Below are positions 16,042 to 24,495 of a stretch of DNA of 49,894 bases, in pieces. Position 1 is the first letter of the stretch, and each line of letters starts with the position of its first letter. The notes beneath the pieces are model-generated. The model saw nothing but the letters and a program-made list of their open reading frames with translations, was not told the origin of the DNA and made no database searches. Both the position numbers and the translations under genes were made by a program. The DNA comes from Candidatus Aristotella avistercoris. GTDB taxonomy: Bacteria > Bacillota > Clostridia > Oscillospirales > Ruminococcaceae. The stretch lies in contig CAJFOV010000032.1 of NCBI GenBank assembly GCA_904397835.1, forward strand, positions 1 through 49,894. The letters run 5' to 3'.

Positions 16042-19000
16042 TTGTCCGTATATCGTATCTATGTGGAAAAAAAGAGGGCCTATGCCGTGGAGGCGGATCA
16101 CCTGCTCCAGGACATCCGCTCCCTGTTGCAGATCAAGGGGCTCACTGGGCTGCGTCTGGTCCAGCGCTACGACGTGGAGGGCATCGATCAGGCCCTCTTT
16201 GAGGCCTGCAAGCGCACCGTCTTTTCGGAGCCCCAGCTGGACAACATCTATTCGGAGATCCCCGATTCCAACTGCACCCTGTTCGCCAGCGAGTACCTGC
16301 CCGGCCAGTTTGACCAGCGGGCGGACTCCTGCGCCCAGTGCATTCAGATTGTCTCCCAGGGGGAGCGCCCCCTGGTGCGCACCGCCCGGCTCTATCTCCT
16401 ATATGGGGAGCTGACTCAGGAGGACCTGGCGGCCATCAAGAAGTATGTCATCAACCCGGTGGAGAGCCGGGAGGCCTCCCTGGAGCCCTTCCAGACCCTG
16501 GCCATGGACTATGAGATCCCCACCACCGTTGCCACGCTGACGGGCTTTTTGGACCTGGATGAGGCGGGCCTGGCGGATCTGATCCAGCAGCAGGGCCTGG
16601 CCATGGATCTGGACGACATCAAGTTCTGCCAGACCTATTTCCGCCAGGAGCGCCGGGACCCCACCATCACCGAAATCAAGATGATCGACACCTACTGGTC
16701 TGACCACTGCCGGCACACCACCTTCTCCACCACCATCGATAGGGCGGAGTTTGAGAACACGGTGGTCCAGGCGGCCTTTCAGCAGTACCTGCAGATGCGC
16801 AAGGAGGTCTATGGGGAGAGGGAAAAGCCCGTCACCCTCATGGACCTTGCCACCATGGGCGCCAAGTATCTGAAGAAGCAGGGCGTGCTCCAAAACCTGG
16901 ACGAGTCGGAGGAGATCAACGCCTGCTCCGTGCGGGTCCAGGTGGAGGTGGAGGGCAAAAAGGAACCCTGGCTCCTGATGTTTAAAAATGAGACCCACAA
17001 CCACCCCACCGAGATCGAGCCCTTCGGTGGTGCCGCCACCTGCATCGGCGGTGCCATCCGCGACCCCCTCTCCGGGCGCAGCTATGTCTACCAGGCCATG
17101 CGGGTCACCGGCGCAGGGGATCCCCTGGCCCCCGTCTCTGAGACTCTGCCGGGGAAACTCCCCCAGCGTAAGATCGTCACCACTGCCGCCGCGGGATACT
17201 CCTCCTATGGCAACCAGATCGGCCTTGCCACCGGCCTGGTGGACGAGCTCTACCACCCGGGCTACATTGCCAAGCGCATGGAGATTGGCGCCGTGGTTGG
17301 GGCCGCCCCCATTGAGAACGTGCGCCGGGAGGCCCCTGCCCCTGGGGATGTGGTGGTCCTGCTGGGTGGACGCACCGGCCGGGACGGCTGCGGCGGCGCC
17401 ACTGGCTCCTCCAAGAGCCATACGCTGGAGTCCCTGGAGCACTGCGGGGCCGAGGTTCAAAAGGGCAACGCCCCGGAGGAGCGCAAGCTCCAGCGGCTGT
17501 TCCGCAATCCCCAGGTTACCCGCATGATCAAGCGCTGCAACGACTTTGGCGCCGGCGGCGTATCTGTGGCCATCGGCGAGCTGGCGGATGGCCTTGCCAT
17601 CAACCTCAACGCAGTGCCCAAGAAATATGAGGGGCTGGATGGCACCGAGCTGGCTATCAGCGAATCCCAGGAACGCATGGCTGTGGTCCTCGCCGCCCAG
17701 GACCGGGAGGCCTTCATCCAGGCGGCCCACCGGGAGAACCTGGAGGCCACGGTGGTGGCCGTTGTCACCCAGGAGCCCCGGCTGAAAATGACCTGGAACG
17801 GTGTGGAGATTGTGGACATCTCCCGGGCATTCCTCAACTCCAACGGGGCAGAGAAGCACGCCACCGTGTCGGTTGCCCCTGGCGCTCTGACGGAGAAGGC
17901 CCCCAGCGGCTCCCTGCAGGAGGCAATGGAGGGTCTGGTCACAGATTTGAACGTCTGCTCCAAGAAGGGTCTGGCAGAGCGGTTTGACTCCACCATCGGC
18001 GCGGGCACGGTGCTCATGCCCTTTGGTGGCCGGTACCAGATGACCCCCGCCCAGGCCATGGCGGCCAAGTTCCCCGTACTGGGCAGGGAGACCAAGACCT
18101 GCTCGGTCATGGCCTACGGCTACAACCCCTATCTCGCGGAGCAGAGCCCCTTCCACGGGGCCTATCTGGCGGTGCTGGAGTCGGTGAGCAAGCTGGTGGC
18201 CACTGGCATGCGCCACCAGGATGCCTACCTGACCTTCCAGGAATATTTTGAAAAGCTGGGCAGCGACCCCAAGCGCTGGGGCAAGCCCTTTGCCGCCCTG
18301 CTGGGCGCCCTGCGGGCCCAGGTGGACCTGGGCATCGGCTCCATTGGCGGCAAGGACTCCATGTCCGGCTCCTTTGAGGACATCGACGTGCCCCCCACCC
18401 TGGTCTCCTTTGCCATTGCGGCAGGGGCCACCGACCGGGTCATCTCCCCGGAGCTGAAAAAGGTGGGCTCCAAGGTGGTGTTCCTCCCCTGTGCGCTGGG
18501 CGAAGACGGCCTGCCCACTCGGGAGAGCATCCTGCGCAACTTTGAGACGGTGGAGTCCCTGACCCAGAGCCACAAGGTCCTTGCGGCCTATACCCCCACC
18601 TATGGCGGCCTTGCCGAGGCCCTGTTTAAGATGACCCTGGGCAACCGCATCGGCCTGGTGCTGGAGCCCTCCTTCCCGAAGGAGCGCCTCTTTGACCACT
18701 GCTACGGCTCCTTTGTGCTGGAGCTGGCGGATGACCTGGATGTGGGCGAGCCCTTGGGCCGCACCGTAGCGGACTTTGTCCTCACCGTCCAAGGGGAAAC
18801 CTTGGATCTTATGGCCCTTCAGGCACAGTATGAGGGCAAGTTGGAGCCGGTGCTCCCCTACCATACCCCGGAGAACCACCAGCAGGTGCCCGCTTTCTCC
18901 CATCCGGCAACGGAGCGGGTTGCCCCCAAGGTGGGGGTGGCCAAGCCCAAGGTGCTGATCCCCGTGTTCCCTGGCACCAATTGTGAGTATGACACGGCCA

Positions 19001-19743
19001 GGGCCTTCCAGCGGGCTGGGGCACAGCCGGAGATTCTGGTAGTGCGCAACCTGTCTGCCCAGGACATCACCGAGTCGGTGCAGGCCATGGCCGAGGCCAT
19101 TGCCCAGAGCCAGATCATCGCCATCCCTGGAGGCTTCTCCGGCGGCGACGAGCCCGATGGCTCCGGCAAGTTCATCACCGCCTTTTTCCGCAACCCCCGC
19201 ATCAAGGAGGCGGTGCACACCCTCCTGAAGGAACGGGACGGCCTCATGTGCGGCATCTGCAACGGCTTCCAGGCCCTCATCAAGCTGGGTCTGGTGCCCT
19301 ATGGGGAGATCATCGACACCGATGAGGCCTGCCCCACCCTGACCTTCAACACCATCGGCCGCCACCAGTCCTATCTGGTGCGCACCCGGGTGGCCTCCAA
19401 CCAGTCCCCCTGGCTCATGTTCAGCCAGGTGGGGGATGTCCACACCATCGCCATCTCCCATGGGGAGGGCCGCTTTGTGGCCGCCGAGGAGCTGGCCCAG
19501 CAGCTGGCCCAAAATGGCCAGATTGCCACCCAGTATGTGGATCTGGCGGGAGATCCCACCATGGATCTGCGGTTTAACCCCAACGGCTCCCTCTACGCCA
19601 TTGAGGGCATCACCTCCCCCGATGGCCGGGTACTGGGCAAGATGGGCCACACCGAGCGGTTCGGGGACAACCTGTACAAGAATGTGGAGGGCAACAAGGA
19701 CCAGCGGCTCTTTGAGGGCGCTGTGGCCTACTTTAACCTGTAA
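16042..19743 (+). CDS. purL: Phosphoribosylformylglycinamidine synthase, large single-chain form
   Basis: This enzyme converts FGAR to FGAM using ATP and glutamine. The 1233-residue chain joins an N-terminal PurS-like part, two PurM-like halves with the ATP-binding DTYWSDHCRHTTF and NETHNHPTEIEPFGGAAT, and a C-terminal glutamine amidotransferase starting near residue 970. That domain has its nucleophile in CGICNGFQ (about C1073) and the His/Glu pair in SHGEGRF. Separate purQ and purS are therefore not needed. The start is TTG at 16042, preceded by GAGGAGG; the sequence MSVYRIYVEKK fits clostridial homologues. It is the last gene of the operon. Confidence 0.95.
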   Translation: MSVYRIYVEKKRAYAVEADHLLQDIRSLLQIKGLTGLRLVQRYDVEGIDQALFEACKRTVFSEPQLDNIYSEIPDSNCTLFASEYLPGQFDQRADSCAQCIQIVSQGERPLVRTARLYLLYGELTQEDLAAIKKYVINPVESREASLEPFQTLAMDYEIPTTVATLTGFLDLDEAGLADLIQQQGLAMDLDDIKFCQTYFRQERRDPTITEIKMIDTYWSDHCRHTTFSTTIDRAEFENTVVQAAFQQYLQMRKEVYGEREKPVTLMDLATMGAKYLKKQGVLQNLDESEEINACSVRVQVEVEGKKEPWLLMFKNETHNHPTEIEPFGGAATCIGGAIRDPLSGRSYVYQAMRVTGAGDPLAPVSETLPGKLPQRKIVTTAAAGYSSYGNQIGLATGLVDELYHPGYIAKRMEIGAVVGAAPIENVRREAPAPGDVVVLLGGRTGRDGCGGATGSSKSHTLESLEHCGAEVQKGNAPEERKLQRLFRNPQVTRMIKRCNDFGAGGVSVAIGELADGLAINLNAVPKKYEGLDGTELAISESQERMAVVLAAQDREAFIQAAHRENLEATVVAVVTQEPRLKMTWNGVEIVDISRAFLNSNGAEKHATVSVAPGALTEKAPSGSLQEAMEGLVTDLNVCSKKGLAERFDSTIGAGTVLMPFGGRYQMTPAQAMAAKFPVLGRETKTCSVMAYGYNPYLAEQSPFHGAYLAVLESVSKLVATGMRHQDAYLTFQEYFEKLGSDPKRWGKPFAALLGALRAQVDLGIGSIGGKDSMSGSFEDIDVPPTLVSFAIAAGATDRVISPELKKVGSKVVFLPCALGEDGLPTRESILRNFETVESLTQSHKVLAAYTPTYGGLAEALFKMTLGNRIGLVLEPSFPKERLFDHCYGSFVLELADDLDVGEPLGRTVADFVLTVQGETLDLMALQAQYEGKLEPVLPYHTPENHQQVPAFSHPATERVAPKVGVAKPKVLIPVFPGTNCEYDTARAFQRAGAQPEILVVRNLSAQDITESVQAMAEAIAQSQIIAIPGGFSGGDEPDGSGKFITAFFRNPRIKEAVHTLLKERDGLMCGICNGFQALIKLGLVPYGEIIDTDEACPTLTFNTIGRHQSYLVRTRVASNQSPWLMFSQVGDVHTIAISHGEGRFVAAEELAQQLAQNGQIATQYVDLAGDPTMDLRFNPNGSLYAIEGITSPDGRVLGKMGHTERFGDNLYKNVEGNKDQRLFEGAVAYFNL

Positions 19744-19764
19744 CCGAATTTTCAACCGGTTCAA

Positions 19765-19800
19765 AGGGGCGGTGGGGAAAACTTCCCCACCGCCCCTCGT
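19765..19800 (+). terminator. Terminator of the purine operon
   Basis: A perfect 15-bp GC-rich stem (AGGGGCGGTGGGGAA at 19765-19779 with its complement at 19783-19797) has a 3-nt loop and a short T-containing tail, 21 bp after purL. Confidence 0.8.
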
Positions 19801-20042
19801 TCTGCTCATCTGCCGGATCAAATGACATCCTGGCAGAGGCGGAACAATCGCAAACTGGGCCAAAAGTGTTTGGGGAGTCTCCTACAAAAGCGTTTGGCAA
19901 AAGCCATTGGAAGAGGATCCAGCTATCCCCCTCCCTCGATGGGCTTCCTGGTCCCTGGAGAGCAAAGGGAAGCGGTTTTCAAACATCCCACTCATTTTTT
20001 GCTGTCAAATGTGACACTTGGCACATCCTGCTCCATTTTCCA
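19801..20042. other. Intergenic between convergent pur operon and kdpE
   Basis: No gene or repeat was recognised in this stretch between two facing terminators. Confidence 0.5.
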
Positions 20043-20082
20043 CAAAACAGAAGGCGCGGTGTGGAATTTTCCGCACCGCGCC
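20043..20082 (-). terminator. Terminator downstream of kdpDE
   Basis: The stem GGCGCGGTGTGG pairs with CCGCACCGCGCC with one wobble pair. Read on the minus strand it is followed by TTCTGTTTTG, and it lies 66 bp beyond the kdpE stop. A plus-strand CTTTTG tail means it may also back up the pur terminator. Confidence 0.75.
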
Positions 20083-20147
20083 CTTTTGTCCATTTTCTCC
20101 ATCTCATCCGGCTGTGTTCCCCCCGTCAAGCTTCCTTTGGAGGGCCA

Positions 20148-20849
20148 TCACTCCACCCGCATCATGCGGTAGCCCACACCGATGTGGGTCTGAATATACT
20201 GGGGGGAGTCGGGGGTGGGGCTCAGTTTTTTCCGCAGGGTGGCCATAAACACCCGCAGAGAGGCCACATTGTTCTCCCAGGGGCCGCCCCAAATCTTTTG
20301 GATGATGTAGGTGTGGGTGAGAACCTTGCCCACATTCTTTGCCATGAGGCACAGCAGGTTGTACTCCATGGGGGTCAGGTGCAGCTCCTGCTCCCCCAGA
20401 TAGGCGCAGCCGGCGGCATAGTCGATCTTCAGGGCCCCGTTGGTGAAGACGGCGCTGTTGGCCTCAGCGCCGGACTGCATCATAGCAAGGCGGCGCTGGG
20501 TCACCCGCAGGCGGGCCAGGAGCTCCTCCACCGAAAAGGGCTTGGTCAGGTAGTCGTCGGCGCCGGCGTCCAGGGCCTCGATCTTGTCAGCATCCTCGCT
20601 GCGGGCGCTGATAACAATGATGGGCAGGTTGGACCAGGTGCGCACCCGGCGGATCACCTCCACCCCATCCAGGTCTGGCAGGCCCAGATCCAGCAGCATA
20701 ATGTCCGGGTTGTGGGTGGAGGCGCTGAGAATGGCGCTCTCCCCAGTGGGGGCCACCAAATATTTGTAGTCGTGGGCCTTCAGGGTGGTGGTAATGAGGT
20801 TGCGCACTGGGGCGTCGTCCTCCACCACCAAAATCAGAGCTTTATTCAT
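20148..20849 (-). CDS. kdpE: KdpE-type response regulator (OmpR family)
   Basis: This is a 233-residue transcription factor. The receiver domain (1-120) has VVEDD at the start, the phosphate-accepting Asp in MLLDLGLPD, and LTKPFS. The OmpR/PhoB winged helix (about 135-230) includes LTPMEYNLLCLMAKNVGKVLTH and HIGVGYRM. The ATG at 20849 overlaps the end of kdpD by 8 bp. KdpE normally activates the high-affinity K+ pump kdpFABC. Here the linked genes are instead the ktrB/ktrA-type uptake genes, which are plausible targets. The KdpE identity rests on its pairing with KdpD. Confidence 0.92.
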   Translation of the reverse strand: MNKALILVVEDDAPVRNLITTTLKAHDYKYLVAPTGESAILSASTHNPDIMLLDLGLPDLDGVEVIRRVRTWSNLPIIVISARSEDADKIEALDAGADDYLTKPFSVEELLARLRVTQRRLAMMQSGAEANSAVFTNGALKIDYAAGCAYLGEQELHLTPMEYNLLCLMAKNVGKVLTHTYIIQKIWGGPWENNVASLRVFMATLRKKLSPTPDSPQYIQTHIGVGYRMMRVE

Positions 20850-22833
20850 GCAGATCCACCTCTCCCAATGGCAAAGTAAAGGTAAACACCGCCCCATGGG
20901 GAACATTGTCCACCAGGGTGATGGCGCCGCCATGGGCCTCCACAATGCTCTTACACAGGGCAAGGCCAAGGCCAAGGCTCCGGCGGCTGTCGGCAATCTT
21001 TTGATTTCCGGTAAAGAACATCTCAAAGACTTTCGGTTTGAGTTCGTCGGGGATGCCCGGCCCGTCATCGGCCACGCAGATGGCTGCCATATCCCCCTGG
21101 CGAAACCCCTTGACCTGAATGTGGGACCCGGCGGGGGTGTATTTGATGGCGTTGTCCACCAGGTTCACCAGCACCTGGAGGATAAGCCTCACATCCATCT
21201 GAGCCAGCAGCAGCTCATCCTGGCACTCCATGGTGATGGTGTGTTCCGCACCCTTGCGGTTGACATGGCGAAGGGCCTCCTCCATCACCTCCTGCACCAG
21301 CTGGGGAGAGAGGGTGAAGTTCATGCGCCCCTCCTCCAGCCGAGTGACTGAGAGGAGATTCTCCACAATGCCAATGAGCCACTGGGCATCGTCGTATAGA
21401 TCCGTAAAGATCTGCTGCCGGGTCTCCGGATCCAAGCGGTCGTTGTTGTACAGCAGGTTGCTGGCGTTGCCGGAGATGGAGGTCAGGGGAGTACGCAGGT
21501 CGTGGGAGATGGCCCGCAGCAGGTTTGCCCGCAGCTGTTCATTTTTGGCCAACACCGCGGCCTGCTCCTTCTCCCTGGCGTTGCGGCTGTTCTCAATGGC
21601 CAGGGCACACTCCCCTAGAATGGAGAGGAGCACGCTCTTTTCAAAGGGTTCCAGGGGCTTGCCGTGGATATCGATGCCCACCACGCCGTACACCTTTTGA
21701 TTGATGCGGATGGCCAGGTACAGGCATCTGGCGTGACTCATGGTCCTGGTGGTGGCCCCCGCCCGCCGCTTGTGCACATAGGCCCACTGGGCCACGGCCT
21801 GCTCCTCATCGGTCAAAAAGACCTCGTTTTCTGCCCCCGGGGCGAGGGTGAATTGGTAGGCCTTGGAGAGGCTGCCGTTGGTCTCAGGATAGACGATAAT
21901 ATCCCGGTTGAGCAGCTTCATCAGCTGGCTGGCAGTGATGTTGATGATGTCATTGTCGTCCCGGGCCTTCTGGAGCAGTTGATTGGTGTCAAAGAGCACC
22001 TTGGTGCGAAAGGCCGCCCGGGCGGACAGCTTTGCATGGTCCTTGAGCTTTGCGGCCAGGGTACCTGTGAGGATGGAGGCCGCCAGCATAATGGCAAAGG
22101 TCACCGGGTAGCCAGGGTCATTGGCGTGGAAGGTCATCCTGGGCTCGGTGAAGAGGTAGTTGAACAGGGTCACACTCAAAAAGGAGCCAATGACGCTGCA
22201 GGCATATCCCCTGGTCACCAGGGAGGTCACCAACACGCCAAAAATATAGACGGTGATGATGTTGGATTCTGTCAAGCCCAGGGCCAAAAAGGCAAATCCA
22301 ATGAGGGTCACCACCCCCAGGATTCCCGCTGTGAGGAGCAGATCCTTGACCGCCGGAATGAGCTGCCGAGTCAGGCGGCTCCCACCAGCGCCAGCTTTGA
22401 CATCCGACCCTGTGGTGGGGAGAATGTGGATCTCCAGGTTGGGGGCAAGCTGGGCCAGCCGTTCGGTGAGGGTAGGCTCCCGCCAGAGGTGGCGGCGTCC
22501 GCTCTGGCCCACCACGACCTTGGTCACCCCGGAGAGCCTTGCAAACTCCACAATCTGATCGGAGATGTCATCCACATCCGTCCCAAAGACGGTGGTCACA
22601 TCGGCCCCAAGATCCTGTGCCAGATGGGCATGCTCCTCCAACCGCCGGTGATCCGCCGCGGGCATTCTGTCTGAGGCCGGCGTCTGGACATAGAGGGCGG
22701 TGAAGTCCCCTGCAAAGGCTGCGGCCATCCGGGCAGCAACCCGCACAACATGTTTATTGGAGGGGGAGGAGGACAGGCACACCAGAACATGCTCACGGCC
22801 TGTCCGCTGGTCAACGTGCCCTTTCTTTTGCAT
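20842..22833 (-). CDS. kdpD: Short-form KdpD sensor histidine kinase with c-di-AMP motif
   Basis: This 663-residue sensor lacks the roughly 200-residue N-terminal KdpD domain with its Walker motif. It begins directly with the universal-stress (USP) domain (about 13-135). That domain contains SSS (21-23), exactly 20 residues, then FTALY (44-48), the SxS-X20-FTAxY motif reported for c-di-AMP binding in Staphylococcus aureus KdpD. Four transmembrane segments (DUF4118, about 165-270), a GAF domain, and a HisKA domain with ISHDLRTPLTS (His about 443) follow. The HATPase domain has NLVDNAIKYTP and DDGPGIP. It should phosphorylate KdpE in response to K+ and c-di-AMP. The repeat array lies upstream, between this gene and the ktr genes. 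Confidence 0.93.
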   Translation of the reverse strand: MQKKGHVDQRTGREHVLVCLSSSPSNKHVVRVAARMAAAFAGDFTALYVQTPASDRMPAADHRRLEEHAHLAQDLGADVTTVFGTDVDDISDQIVEFARLSGVTKVVVGQSGRRHLWREPTLTERLAQLAPNLEIHILPTTGSDVKAGAGGSRLTRQLIPAVKDLLLTAGILGVVTLIGFAFLALGLTESNIITVYIFGVLVTSLVTRGYACSVIGSFLSVTLFNYLFTEPRMTFHANDPGYPVTFAIMLAASILTGTLAAKLKDHAKLSARAAFRTKVLFDTNQLLQKARDDNDIINITASQLMKLLNRDIIVYPETNGSLSKAYQFTLAPGAENEVFLTDEEQAVAQWAYVHKRRAGATTRTMSHARCLYLAIRINQKVYGVVGIDIHGKPLEPFEKSVLLSILGECALAIENSRNAREKEQAAVLAKNEQLRANLLRAISHDLRTPLTSISGNASNLLYNNDRLDPETRQQIFTDLYDDAQWLIGIVENLLSVTRLEEGRMNFTLSPQLVQEVMEEALRHVNRKGAEHTITMECQDELLLAQMDVRLILQVLVNLVDNAIKYTPAGSHIQVKGFRQGDMAAICVADDGPGIPDELKPKVFEMFFTGNQKIADSRRSLGLGLALCKSIVEAHGGAITLVDNVPHGAVFTFTLPLGEVDLHE

Positions 22834-22870
22834 GACACTCTACGCTCCCTCTCTGTTTTATACTGCAATC

Positions 22871-22896
22871 GCATCAGATTGATCTTTTTCTGATGC
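22871..22896 (-). promoter_or_regulatory. Inverted repeat upstream of kdpD
   Basis: GCATCAGA and TCTGATGC, 8-bp perfect arms 10 bp apart, lie about 40-60 bp upstream of the kdpD ATG. A TATAAA at 22857-22862 (minus) could be the -10, but no -35 is evident. The repeat could be an operator, for instance for KdpE, or a hairpin. Confidence 0.4.
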
Positions 22897-22950
22897 TAGT
22901 GGATTCTGACTCCAATAGAAAAAGCCCTGTATCTGGTTTCCCCAAATGTT

Positions 22951-23410
22951 CCAACGTTCTCTCAGGCGTCCGATGAAAAAGCCATGCTTTTGAATCGGCT
23001 AACGCCGTGAGGTTATTATAACAAATAATAGGTCCGCAGGACCGATTCCTCTGAACGTTTCAATGTTCTCCCAGGCGTCCGCGACGAAAGCTCTTGCTTT
23101 CGGAGTGGAGAACGCCGTGAGGTTATTATAACAAATAATAGGTCCGTAGGACCGATTCCTCTGACGTTTCAATGTTCTCTCAGGCGTCCGCGACGAAAGC
23201 TCTTGCTTTCGGAGTGGAGAACGCCGTGAGGTTATTATAACATAAAAGAAAGCTCGTGAGAGCCGATCCCTTGAAATGTTTCAACGTTCTCCATGCCGGA
23301 GGTATGGAGGTTGTTATAACATAGAAGAAGGCCCGCATGGCCGATCCCTCTAAACGTTGCAACGTTCTCTCAGGCGTCCGATGAAAAAGCGCTGCTTTTG
23401 CACCGGGGGA
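22951..23410. repeat. Tandem array of structured ~110-bp repeats
   Basis: Five head-to-tail units start near 22951, 23058, 23167, 23279 and 23357; the fourth is shortened (78 bp) and the fifth partial. Each full unit has (a) a hairpin bounded by GTTCTC and GAGAAC with an inner stem such as CGAAAGC/GCTTTCG, (b) the linker GCCGTGAGGTTATTATAAC containing the palindrome GTTATTATAAC, and (c) a second hairpin such as GGTCC/GGACC before GATTCCTCT. The arms of (a) and (c) differ between units yet keep pairing: GGTCC/GGACC, GCTC/GAGC, GGCC/GGCC. No ORF with a ribosome binding site runs through it. A further copy lies at 1-100. Confidence 0.9.
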
Positions 23411-23504
23411 AATGGTGTGCATGGGTTCTAACACCAACGAGTGAAAACGGTTTTCCCATTTCCACCCGTTCACTGTGATTTCTAGCTTTGTAGTGGGGTA
23501 TGTG

Positions 23505-23539
23505 GAAAAAACAGGGGTCCCGACATCACCGGGACCCTG
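23505..23539 (-). terminator. Terminator overlapping the stop of the small membrane protein
   Basis: Read on the minus strand, CAGGGTCCCG pairs with CGGGACCCCTG and six T residues follow. The first arm includes the last sense codons of the 92-residue ORF and the loop contains its TGA, so the stop codon and terminator are fused. It ends the ktr unit before the repeat array. Confidence 0.85.
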
Positions 23540-23804
23540 TCTTCTGCAGCGGTAGCCGCATACCGCCACTGTCGCACAAGAATATTTTGACACCTCCATG
23601 GACTGCACGGAAACGGCGCACCTCCCGCAGCAGCTCCTCCTCCGAGAGCTCCTCCCCCAACATGACATAGGAGGGCTCCACCATCTCCTCCTGTACCTGG
23701 ATGGCGCCCCGGTTCCTTTGAAGGAACCGATCCAACCGGTTCATGAGAAAAAATCCAAAAACCGCTAAGGCAAGGAGGGCCAAAACTACCAATGCCTCCC
23801 CCAT
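23526..23804 (-). CDS. Small single-pass membrane protein in the ktr unit
   Basis: This 92-residue protein has one N-terminal transmembrane segment (about 4-22), then a basic stretch (RLDRFLQRNR) and a mixed charged cytoplasmic tail with EELSEEELLREVRRF. GAAGGA precedes the ATG. It lies 29 bp after the ktrA-type gene and before the unit's terminator, so it is very likely co-transcribed with potassium uptake genes. I recognise no family. It could be an accessory or regulatory subunit, but nothing in the sequence proves that. Confidence 0.7.
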   Translation of the reverse strand: MGEALVVLALLALAVFGFFLMNRLDRFLQRNRGAIQVQEEMVEPSYVMLGEELSEEELLREVRRFRAVHGGVKIFLCDSGGMRLPLQKTGSR

Positions 23805-23833
23805 TTTCCTTCACCACCTAACTGGCGCTGCGG

Positions 23834-24481
23834 TCAAACGAGAAAACACTTTTGCAGCGCTTTATAATCGCCCAGGACCAGTAGAGTCTCATCCTCGGTC
23901 AAAACCGTGTCTGCATTGATTTTAGCATCAATTTTTCCATCCTTTTTGATGGCGAGGATGTTGATGTTATACTTTTTGCGGATATCCACTTGGCCAACCG
24001 CCATGCCGGCCCAGTGCTTTGGTACTGTCACTTCAAAAATTGCGTTGGTGCCATCCAACTCAATATAGTCTAAAATGTGGTCGGCACTGTAACGGATGGC
24101 TGTCCATTTGGCCATCTGTCTTTCTGGATAAACCACCTCATCGGCGCCATTGCGCAGGAGGAATTTTGCCTGCACATCCCGCTCTGCCCGGGAAACCACA
24201 AACTTTGCCCCCAGCTCCTTGAGGAGGGAGGTGGTCTCCAGCGAACTCTGGAAGTCCCCGGCAATGGCCACAATGCACACATCGTAGTTCCCCACGCCCA
24301 GGGAGGAGAGGAACTCCTCGTTGGTGCTGTCTCCAATCTGTGCATTGGTGACCATGGGCAGGATGTCGTTGACCCGTTCCTCATTGTGGTCTACCGCCAT
24401 GACCTCATGGCCCAAAATGTTTAGCTGTTCAGCAATATGCCGTCCAAAGCGTCCGAGTCCAATCAACAAAATGGATTTCAT
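23834..24481 (-). CDS. Potassium uptake regulatory subunit, KtrA/TrkA family
   Basis: This is a 215-residue cytoplasmic gating protein of the RCK type. The N-terminal TrkA_N domain starts LLIGLGRFGRHIA (GxGxxG at 8-13) with the acidic residue of AVDHNEE for nucleotide binding. The C-terminal TrkA_C domain (about 135-215) ends with VLTEDETLLVLGD. It forms an octameric ring on a KtrB-type channel and responds to ATP/ADP; C-terminal domains of this family also bind c-di-AMP in several Firmicutes. It lies 14 bp after the channel gene. Confidence 0.93.
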   Translation of the reverse strand: MKSILLIGLGRFGRHIAEQLNILGHEVMAVDHNEERVNDILPMVTNAQIGDSTNEEFLSSLGVGNYDVCIVAIAGDFQSSLETTSLLKELGAKFVVSRAERDVQAKFLLRNGADEVVYPERQMAKWTAIRYSADHILDYIELDGTNAIFEVTVPKHWAGMAVGQVDIRKKYNINILAIKKDGKIDAKINADTVLTEDETLLVLGDYKALQKCFLV

Positions 24482-24495
24482 CTGTCATTCTCCTT

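Noticed and set aside
16399-19863. Open frame of 1154 codons on the minus strand opposite purL
   Set aside because: It is the shadow of purL in GC-rich sequence: low-complexity, rich in Gly, His, Leu and Gln, with no ribosome binding site or family motif. The same applies to the long minus-strand frames opposite purF, purM, purH, purD and the TRAP permease.
20148-22833. kdpFABC expected next to kdpDE
   Set aside because: No pump subunits are encoded in the window; the adjacent potassium genes are of Ktr/Trk type.
22951-23410. Possible CRISPR array
   Set aside because: The repeats are ~110 bp, contiguous, without unique spacers of fixed length, and vary in a pairing-preserving way. No cas genes are present.
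23180-23668. 162-codon minus-strand frame across the repeat array
   Set aside because: It runs through the repeats and into the terminator, has no ribosome binding site, and its start region is repeat sequence.
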